Shown here one piece after another: positions 1-4,608 of a stretch of DNA of 5,296 nucleotides. Position numbers and translations under genes: made by a program. The notes below the pieces were generated by a model, which was given only the letters and a program-made list of their open reading frames with translations, did no database searches and had not been told where the DNA came from. Each line of letters starts with the position of its first letter. The first letter of the stretch is position 1. The stretch is taken from NCBI GenBank assembly GCA_020061965.1, contig JAGUXG010000143.1:1-5296 (forward strand), read 5' to 3'. The DNA is from a bacterium. Its GTDB lineage: Bacteria; UBA9089; UBA9088; JAGUXG01.

Positions 1-111
1 ATAAAAAATTAAAAATGATAATAACTTTCGTCAGATTATACAAATTCCACAGATTTTGATAAAGATAAGTTTTGACTCCATCAATGGTTCTTACTCTCCT
101 TGAAATTGGTT

Positions 112-462
112 TTATCTTTCAAATTCTCGAATGATGTTTCTAATCTCCTTTGGAGAAATATCAGCCTGATCGAGTTTAGAGTAAATCGTAACCAGAATAA
201 TATCTGTTTTTGTCTTACGATAATAAATCAGGCGATAACCTGACCGCTTACCCTTTTGAATATCCCTATTTATAGCCCTTACCTTAAAGATTGGGTATCC
301 AACTTCAGGAATTTGGTCGCCAACAGCAATACCTTTCTGCAATTGGTCAATAATGGGCTCAATATCTGATCGAATATGACGATACCTTTTAGCCAACATT
401 CTTAGGCTACGCTTGAATTCCGGTGTAAATCCAATCTGAATCTTCTGTTGCTTTCGGTTCAT
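112..462 (-). CDS. RelE/ParE-family toxin of a type II toxin-antitoxin pair
   Basis: This 116-residue basic protein looks like a RelE/ParE-superfamily toxin. Such toxins inhibit growth, in RelE relatives by cleaving mRNA on the ribosome, until bound by the partner antitoxin. Visible family marks are an N-terminal helical region rich in Arg and Lys (residues 12-45), a FKVRAINRD strand near 59-67, GKRSGYRLIYY at 71-81, and the C-terminal IYSKLDQADISPKEI block at 93-107. That last block is typical of the RelE-like subgroup common in cyanobacteria and uncultivated bacteria. Length is normal for an intact toxin. The ATG at 462 overlaps the antitoxin stop codon (ATGA, 4 nt), so translation is probably coupled; a weak GGAAGG lies about 12 nt upstream of it. 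Family assignment is firm. Ribosome-dependent RNase activity, rather than ParE-like gyrase inhibition, is inference. Confidence 0.9.
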   Translation of the reverse strand: MNRKQQKIQIGFTPEFKRSLRMLAKRYRHIRSDIEPIIDQLQKGIAVGDQIPEVGYPIFKVRAINRDIQKGKRSGYRLIYYRKTKTDIILVTIYSKLDQADISPKEIRNIIREFER

Positions 463-677
463 TCGGCACTGATTCCTTCCCAGAGTTCAGATACAGGATA
501 TATCTGGCCCTTTTTTGCCTCTCTCCACCCTTGTCTGAAACTCTCCTTTGCAGGCCTCAAATGGACGCTTTCCTTGAATATATGCACAATCTCCAACAGG
601 TTTGGGAGGTATTCTTTCGGCATATCCCTCAATTCTTGAATAAACACCTTCTCATATTCAGATACCGTAACAGCCAT
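459..677 (-). CDS. Antitoxin of the RelE-type pair
   Basis: This 72-residue protein is encoded directly upstream of the toxin and overlaps it by 4 nt, the usual antitoxin-first order. Residues 8-36 form an amphipathic helical segment (ELRDMPKEYLPNLLEIVHIF) like the N-terminus of DUF2281/VapB-like small antitoxins. Residues 43-72 (SFRQGWREAKKGQIYPVSEL, then WEGISAE) resemble the C-terminal toxin-wrapping tail of many RelE-partner antitoxins, which often carry a 'GWREAKxG...ELW' pattern. I see no clear ribbon-helix-helix or helix-turn-helix motif, so how it would bind DNA for autoregulation is unknown. The start is decided by a strong GGAGG placed 8 nt upstream. The antitoxin role rests mainly on gene order and the tail motif; the exact family is uncertain. 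Confidence 0.82.
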   Translation of the reverse strand: MAVTVSEYEKVFIQELRDMPKEYLPNLLEIVHIFKESVHLRPAKESFRQGWREAKKGQIYPVSELWEGISAE

Positions 678-685
678 ATTTATTT

Positions 686-690
686 CCTCC
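686..690 (-). promoter_or_regulatory. Strong Shine-Dalgarno of the antitoxin gene
   Basis: On the minus strand GGAGG sits 8 nt before the ATG at 677. It is the best ribosome binding site in the window and fixes the antitoxin start. Strong antitoxin translation fits the expected excess of antitoxin over toxin. Confidence 0.8.
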
Positions 691-712
691 TATCAATTTT
701 CTATCTGATGAA

Positions 713-741
713 ATCATATCATATAAAATTGCTCAAATCAA
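713..741 (-). promoter_or_regulatory. Candidate sigma70-type promoter of the toxin-antitoxin operon
   Basis: On the minus strand, TTGATT (736-741) is followed by a 17-nt spacer and TATGAT (713-718), matching the -35 consensus at 4 of 6 and the -10 at 5 of 6. A start near 706 would give a leader of about 29 nt containing the GGAGG ribosome binding site. The -10 region overlaps a small tandem TATGATATGAT and the dyad TGAT-TTC-ATCA, which could be an operator for TA autoregulation, though the arms are only 4 bp. The promoter fits entirely in the 71-bp gap behind the chelatase gene, so the TA pair need not rely on readthrough. Confidence 0.55.
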
Positions 742-748
742 GGGAAAT

Positions 749-2719
749 TTATATTATAGCCTCCTTTACCAAATTGGAGATAGTCTCAGCCTTTATATCT
801 TCCAAAGGATAATATCTTCCACCTAAGGCCTCTGAAAGCTCTGGTAATCTTCCTAAGCGAACAAACCCTCTTTCTGTATCAATGACAATAGATTTTACCT
901 TCAATTCTTTTATCTGATGAGCAATTGTCTTTGCCTCTTCAAAGGGCTTACCATTCTTTTGGATACTAACATTTGCCCTGCCATCTGTTATCAGCACTAA
1001 AAGTGTAGCCAATCGTTCGTTCTTTCTTAATTCTCGCTTAATGGTTTCAAGCGCCAATTGCAGACCTGAAGAAAGAGGAGTCTTGCCTCCGGTAGGCAGT
1101 TCCTCAAGTCTTGCTGAGGCTAATTCTACGCTGTTGGTAGGCGAAAGCAAGACCTCTGCCTTGTCTTGCTTAAAGGCAATCATCCCTACCCTATCCCTCT
1201 TCTCATAGGAGTCAACCAGCAAAGAGAGTATTACGCCCTTGGCAGCCTCCATCCTTCTATTTGCAGCCATAGAACCAGAGGAATCAACCACAAAGAGCAC
1301 CAGATTGCTCACCTTTTTATCCCTTACCTTCTCTCGAATATCCTGGGGCTCAATAAGGAGCTTTTGAGCCCTCAGCCCTTTTCTCTCTAATTGGTAAGGT
1401 GCGGCTGCCCGAAATGTGGCGTCAAAGGCTATATCATTGGGTCTTCCCTCTGGTAATGTGCTTTTGGTATATCTACCCCTTTTGTCAGTAGAGGTAGTTT
1501 TGCTCCTTCTGCCTGCACCATCTTTTGGCATCTTCTCTTTGGCTATGTTCAGATTTTTTACCCGAAAGGGACTGCCTGGGTTAAAGATTGTCTCTGATTG
1601 GGCATTAGGTTTCTCTTTTTGTTCTTGTTCTCCTTCTTTTTCTTCTTTTTTCTCTGGGGTCTGGGGTCTTGGGTCTTGGGTCTGCTTTTTATGCTTCTGG
1701 ATAGTCTGCTCAAGTTGCTCTTGCTCCATTTGCCTATCCTGAAAAGGCTTTCTTCGCATCCGATGTGGCAGAACGAGCTCTGCTGCTTCCCGGACATCCT
1801 CTTCTGTCACCTGCCTCCGTTCGTGATAGGCAGCAATTGTCCGGGATGTCTTCATCATAAATATGTCCGCTCGGTGACCATCTACCTCCATATCTATTGC
1901 TATCTTGGCAATCAGCTCTAACATATCATCAGTCAGAACTACATCCTTAAGAAGTCCCTGGGCTTTAATAATCAACTCCCTTAAAGCCTTTTCTTCCTCA
2001 TTCCATTTAGCCACAAATCGGACTTGATTTTCCTCAAAATCTTGCCTCCTTTTGATAACCTCTACTCTTTCCTTGGTGTCATCGATCCCCTCAATATTGA
2101 CACAAAGTCCAAATCTATCAAGCAATTGTGGTCTGAGCTCTCCCTCTTCTGGATTCATGGTGCCAATCAGGATAAAGTGGGCCGGATGGGAAAAGGAGAC
2201 ACCCTCCCGTTCAATGGTATTGACACCCATGGCCGCTGAGTCAAGGAGGAGATCAACGATGTGATCATCAAGGAGATTCACTTCATCTACATAGAGTATC
2301 GCCCGATGGGCATCGGCTAAAACCCCTGGCTCAAACTTCTTCTCTCCGGTCTTTAAGGCATGTTCGATGTCAAGTGTTCCAACCACCCTATCCTCGGTTG
2401 CTCCGACCGGTAGATTGACTACCCGCATCTTCCTCTTGATTATAGGCAGGATCTCACCCTGAACCTTCCGATGGCGGCACTCCTCACACATCAACTCCTC
2501 ACGCTGTGGATGACAGCTAAAAGGGCAGTTAGCAACCACATCAATCTCTGGCAGGAGGTTTGCCAATGCCCTGGCTGCGGTTGATTTAGCAGTCCCTTTT
2601 TCTCCTCGAATAAGCACCCCGGACAGCCCAGGATTGATGGCATTCAACACCAACCCTTTCTTCATCCGCTCCTGACCCACAATAGCCGTAAACGGAAATA
2701 TTATGCTTTGACAACTCAT
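749..2719 (-). CDS. bchD: Fused AAA+/VWA chelatase subunit (BchD/ChlD-type, I and D domains in one chain)
   Basis: The 656-residue protein has the architecture of magnesium-chelatase subunit D, the motor/adaptor for metal insertion into a tetrapyrrole. Residues 8-320 are a ChlI-like AAA+ domain with Walker A GEKGTAKST (39-47), Walker B ILYVDEVNLL (141-150), sensor 1 IGTMNP (185-190), an arginine-finger region LLDRFG (199-204) and sensor 2 GHRAD (281-285). Residues 325-430 are a charged, low-complexity linker. Residues 470-656 are a VWA domain with the MIDAS residues DSSGSM (479-484), Thr547 in GGKTPL and Asp579 in ITDGRAN. Cys65, Cys69, Cys78 and Cys81 form a metal-knuckle-like cluster. BchD proteins often have a degraded ATPase site; this one looks intact, so it may do both I and D work. 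No large H/CobN subunit or cofactor genes lie nearby, so Mg versus Co substrate cannot be decided; cobalamin is likelier in a non-phototroph. Start context: no clear Shine-Dalgarno before the ATG. Confidence 0.9.
   Translation of the reverse strand: MSCQSIIFPFTAIVGQERMKKGLVLNAINPGLSGVLIRGEKGTAKSTAARALANLLPEIDVVANCPFSCHPQREELMCEECRHRKVQGEILPIIKRKMRVVNLPVGATEDRVVGTLDIEHALKTGEKKFEPGVLADAHRAILYVDEVNLLDDHIVDLLLDSAAMGVNTIEREGVSFSHPAHFILIGTMNPEEGELRPQLLDRFGLCVNIEGIDDTKERVEVIKRRQDFEENQVRFVAKWNEEEKALRELIIKAQGLLKDVVLTDDMLELIAKIAIDMEVDGHRADIFMMKTSRTIAAYHERRQVTEEDVREAAELVLPHRMRRKPFQDRQMEQEQLEQTIQKHKKQTQDPRPQTPEKKEEKEGEQEQKEKPNAQSETIFNPGSPFRVKNLNIAKEKMPKDGAGRRSKTTSTDKRGRYTKSTLPEGRPNDIAFDATFRAAAPYQLERKGLRAQKLLIEPQDIREKVRDKKVSNLVLFVVDSSGSMAANRRMEAAKGVILSLLVDSYEKRDRVGMIAFKQDKAEVLLSPTNSVELASARLEELPTGGKTPLSSGLQLALETIKRELRKNERLATLLVLITDGRANVSIQKNGKPFEEAKTIAHQIKELKVKSIVIDTERGFVRLGRLPELSEALGGRYYPLEDIKAETISNLVKEAII
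1654..1681. repeat. Four-copy 7-bp tandem repeat inside the chelatase linker
   Basis: The plus strand has CTGGGGT twice and then CTTGGGT twice, four perfectly adjacent heptamers, followed by a partial unit CTG. On the coding strand they spell ACCCAAG/ACCCCAG units and encode TQDPRPQTP around residues 346-355 of the linker. The period of 7 is not a multiple of 3, so a change of one copy would shift the reading frame. Confidence 0.85.
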
Positions 2720-2734
2720 CTTGTTCTTTGCCTA

Positions 2735-2882
2735 CAAAAATATTAGTCGTCCGTTAGCGTAGTCCTTCATAGCATTTGATCTTTTTATAAGGATTCCAAG
2801 GATTCAAAGGTTCAAGGATTTAATGATTTAGCTTTCACTCGACCCCTCGACGCCTCTCATCCTTTTAAGAACAAAATTTTTG
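2735..2882. repeat. MITE-like intergenic repeat, copy A
   Basis: This 148-bp non-coding element shares with the copy at 4429-4561 an exact 17-bp core, GGATTCCAAGGATTCAA (2791-2807 here), inside a longer similar stretch. The two copies also share a TACAAAAATAT left edge and a CCTTTTA...AATTTTTG right edge. The outer 7 bases are inverted repeats (CAAAAAT at 2735-2741, ATTTTTG at 2876-2882). An inner pair, TTATAAGGAT (2785-2794) against ATCCTTTTAA (2859-2868), matches at 9 of 10. No target-site duplication is evident, so the boundaries are provisional. The element ends only 15 bases before the chelatase start codon, so any promoter for that gene may lie within it. Confidence 0.6.
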
Positions 2883-2927
2883 CAAAGTAAGATTTCTTCT
2901 TGGTATAAACCTTCAGCTTTCAAATTT

Positions 2928-2949
2928 TATAGGTCTTATAAGACCTATA
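2928..2949. repeat. Perfect 22-bp palindrome across the tmk stop codon
   Basis: The half-site TATAGGTCTTA (2928-2938) is followed immediately by its exact reverse complement (2939-2949). As RNA it could fold into an 8-bp stem with a TTATAA loop. No T run follows on either strand, so it is not a classical terminator. The tmk stop codon (2945-2947) lies inside its right arm. It may be a dispersed palindromic repeat, a 3'-end stabilising hairpin or a protein-binding site; I cannot decide which. Confidence 0.75.
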
Positions 2950-3550
2950 CTGACTGCTGAACGCTTACCATTAGAAGAAGTACCTTTAGAATATCTTGCA
3001 AAACCTCCTCTCTGGGCTTTGTAGCATCTATCTTTCTAATGCTTGGGTCATCTTCTGCAAATCTGAGATATCCTTCTCTCACCCTTTTATGGAAAACCAT
3101 GGACTCTTTTTCTATTCTATCAGCCCTCTCTGTTCTAAGAAGCCCAATTTCTTCTGGAAGGTCAAGAAGGAAGACGACATCAGGAAGAAGGCCTTGTCTG
3201 GCTATTTCGTCAACTTTTTCTATCAACTCCAGAGGGATTCCCCGACCATAGCCTTGATAAGCAAGGGTTGAATGGTAGAATCTGTCGCATAAGACAATCT
3301 TTCCTTCTCTTAAGGCTGGTTCTATAACATTTTCTATGTGGGCTGCCCTTTCTGCCATAAACAAAAAGAGTTCTGGAAGAGGGGTGATGTTCAAGTTTTT
3401 CTTAATAAGCTCATCTATCTCTTTGCCTAAGCCTCCACCAGGCTCTCTGGTAACAACAATACTATACCCTCTTTTTCTAAGCTCCTCAGCAACACTCTCT
3501 ATTGCTGTGCTCTTTCCTGCCCCTTCTCCACCTTCAAAGACAATGAACAT
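2945..3550 (-). CDS. tmk: Thymidylate kinase (dTMP kinase)
   Basis: The enzyme phosphorylates dTMP to dTDP with ATP, the committed step toward dTTP, in the cytoplasm. The 201-residue length is normal. Diagnostic motifs are all present: P-loop FEGGEGAGKST (5-15), VVTREPGGG (32-40), the substrate-binding CDRFYHSTLAYQGYGRG (88-104), and a LID region RTERADRIE (139-147). The P-loop lacks a basic residue at the position used by eukaryotic-type enzymes, while the LID is Arg-rich, as in bacterial type II enzymes. The ATG overlaps the stop of the preceding gene by one base (TAATG), and AAGGAG lies 11 nt upstream, so the two genes are probably one transcript. The final residues (VSVQQSV) read into repeat-like sequence and a palindrome that contains the stop codon, so the extreme C-terminus may not be ancestral. 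Confidence 0.96.
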   Translation of the reverse strand: MFIVFEGGEGAGKSTAIESVAEELRKRGYSIVVTREPGGGLGKEIDELIKKNLNITPLPELFLFMAERAAHIENVIEPALREGKIVLCDRFYHSTLAYQGYGRGIPLELIEKVDEIARQGLLPDVVFLLDLPEEIGLLRTERADRIEKESMVFHKRVREGYLRFAEDDPSIRKIDATKPREEVLQDILKVLLLMVSVQQSV

Positions 3551-4326
3551 TAAAGTTTAAGCTCCTTTCTCTTGATCCACTGAAAGCCTGAGTTCGGGGT
3601 GATGACAGCCACATCAATCTCTCCTCCGCAGGTGATCTGCATAGGAGCAAACCTCTGGGCATCAATCGTCATCTTGACCAGAAAGGAAGCATATTCTATG
3701 GCATCCTGAAGGGATAGCAGTTGATAGTTTGGCATAGGCATAGGCGAGCGAATATCCTCTGTCCAGAGCCTGAGAATCACCCTTCCATCTCCTCCAAAGG
3801 TGCAGCCAAAACCACCCTCATGGACAGCCTCAATCACAGACTCCCTGCCAATCTTCAGGGTATATGTCTTTCCCATCCGTAGGTCATCGCTGTCATATCC
3901 GGCAATCTGCAAACCCAATGGATACTCGCCTTCTGGAATTTGGAGAAGATCAACAATCTCACAGGTAAGCTCCCTTCTGAAATATGCCTCAAGCCTCTTG
4001 ACCACCTCAGCCATCTTCAAATTCTCTATCTCCCCTTTTTTCTCAAACTCAAGGAGGTGACCTTCCATTGTCCTCTTTGTTAAAAAGCCCATACCAAAGC
4101 AGGCAACGCCTATCCTCTGCTTTAAGCAAAAGAGTTTATTGGCTGTAGATGAGGCAGAGAATGTTGTTGGCGAAGGGGTAAGAAGCCTTGAATATGGAAT
4201 CCTTCCTGTGCATTCAGGGCAGGCGACAAAATCCTCTTGCGGAACAGGAATGGCCTTAACTACCGCCAAACTATCTGCAGCAAGAACAATCCCATCTGGA
4301 ACTCTCAAAGATATGGTAATACTCAT
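3550..4326 (-). CDS. Divergent proteasome-fold (Ntn-hydrolase-like) protein with CxxC insert
   Basis: The 258-residue protein has the marks of a proteasome-type fold (20S beta, HslV, Anbu superfamily). They are an opening strand ITISLRVPDGIVLAADS (3-19), NKLFCLKQRIGVACFGMG (63-80), GLQIAGYD (138-145) and the closing GGEIDVAVITPNSG (234-247). Aligning DGIVLAAD with the beta-subunit pattern DGVVMATE puts Ser2 at the catalytic Thr1 position, Asp18 at Asp17, and Lys64 at Lys33. Methionine removal would expose Ser2, since small second residues permit it and no propeptide is visible. Between strands 1 and 2 is an insert of about 30 residues with CPEC (36-39), absent from canonical members as far as I know. 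There is no signal peptide or membrane segment. Co-transcription with tmk is likely. Fold assignment is fairly confident; peptidase activity, substrate and oligomeric state are inference, and the protein may be a non-catalytic relative. Confidence 0.75.
   Translation of the reverse strand: MSITISLRVPDGIVLAADSLAVVKAIPVPQEDFVACPECTGRIPYSRLLTPSPTTFSASSTANKLFCLKQRIGVACFGMGFLTKRTMEGHLLEFEKKGEIENLKMAEVVKRLEAYFRRELTCEIVDLLQIPEGEYPLGLQIAGYDSDDLRMGKTYTLKIGRESVIEAVHEGGFGCTFGGDGRVILRLWTEDIRSPMPMPNYQLLSLQDAIEYASFLVKMTIDAQRFAPMQITCGGEIDVAVITPNSGFQWIKRKELKL
3562..3567 (-). promoter_or_regulatory. Shine-Dalgarno of tmk
   Basis: AAGGAG on the minus strand lies 11 nt before the tmk ATG, inside the last codons of the upstream gene. 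This supports the ATG at 3550 and re-initiation after the overlapping stop codon. Confidence 0.6.
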
Positions 4327-4332
4327 AGCTTC

Positions 4333-4362
4333 ATTATATCGGGAAACTTACTATCAAATCAA
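4333..4362 (-). promoter_or_regulatory. Promoter of the proteasome-like gene and tmk, possibly giving a leaderless mRNA
   Basis: On the minus strand TTGATT (4357-4362), an 18-nt spacer and a perfect TATAAT (4333-4338) precede the ATG at 4326 by only 6 nt. Transcription would start at about the A of the ATG. No Shine-Dalgarno is present, which agrees with leaderless translation. The 11 bases CCTTGATTTGA around the -35 are identical to those at the toxin-antitoxin promoter. Confidence 0.6.
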
Positions 4363-4375
4363 GGAATATTTATAA

Positions 4376-4392
4376 ATTTGTTGTCAACAAAT
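4376..4392. promoter_or_regulatory. Candidate operator palindrome upstream of the proteasome-like gene
   Basis: ATTTGTTG and CAACAAAT form a perfect 8-bp inverted repeat around a single central base. It lies 13 nt upstream of the -35 box of the downstream promoter, a usual place for an activator or a looping repressor. The symmetry and spacing suggest a dimeric regulator, but I cannot name the family. The minus strand of the right half also contains a consensus TTGACA without a matching -10. Confidence 0.4.
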
Positions 4393-4428
4393 AGAGATGT
4401 CCTATTTTTGCCCAATTAAGCTTGTTTA

Positions 4429-4561
4429 CAAAAATATGTGATAAAAAGATGGAATTCTTTATAAAGGATTCCAAGGATTCAAGGGTTTAAGTGATGGATC
4501 TTGTTGATCTCATCTCATCCTTGATACCTCTCCTCCTTGAACCCTTTTAGCTTAATTTTTG
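4429..4561. repeat. MITE-like intergenic repeat, copy B
   Basis: This 133-bp relative of the element at 2735-2882 lies in the same orientation. It has the shared 17-bp core at 4466-4482, outer inverted repeats CAAAAAT (4429-4435) and ATTTTTG (4555-4561), and a longer internal inverted repeat, AAGGGTTTAAG (4481-4491) against CTTGAACCCTT (4536-4546), one mismatch. A nested stem, GATGGATC (4493-4500) against GATCTCATC (4506-4514), with one bulged base, would give a long folded structure. No coding potential is seen. Confidence 0.6.
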
Positions 4562-4584
4562 TCAGGGCTGATCTATTTGGGTGC

Positions 4585-4608
4585 GATAATTATTACGATA
4601 ATTATAAT
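4585..4608. repeat. AT-rich direct repeat at the ruvA 3' end
   Basis: GATAATTATTAC (4585-4596) is followed directly by GATAATTATAAT (4597-4608). Each copy contains the self-complementary ATAATTAT. The second copy contains the ruvA stop codon. No function is evident; it is too AT-rich to be a typical terminator stem. Confidence 0.5.

Noticed and set aside
31..81. Minus-strand 16-codon ORF after the toxin, with AAGGAG upstream and an internal KICGI resembling the start of TrpF.
   Set aside because: It stops after 16 codons, the Shine-Dalgarno is 14 nt away, and no convincing TrpF continuation is seen in another frame before the window edge. Five matching residues are too few to call a broken trpF.
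753..758. A perfect TATAAT on the minus strand in the last codons of the chelatase gene.
   Set aside because: There is no matching -35 at 16-18 nt; the TTGATT/TATGAT pair downstream is a better TA promoter.
1558..1797. Second minus-strand frame of 79 codons inside the chelatase gene.
   Set aside because: It is an out-of-frame reading of the linker with poly-Lys runs; it matters only as the possible frameshift tail discussed under the heptamer repeat.
1416..1921. Overlapping plus-strand open frames rich in Leu, Phe and Ser opposite the chelatase gene, which look membrane-like.
   Set aside because: They are antisense readings of the Lys/Glu/Gln-rich linker, which naturally reads as Phe/Leu/Ser-rich; there is no homology signal or start context.
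2928..2949. The palindrome at the tmk end as an intrinsic terminator.
   Set aside because: The stem is short and AT-rich and no T run follows on either strand.
4382..4387. Perfect TTGACA on the minus strand upstream of the proteasome-like gene.
   Set aside because: No -10-like hexamer lies 16-18 nt downstream of it; the hexamer is better explained as part of the palindrome.
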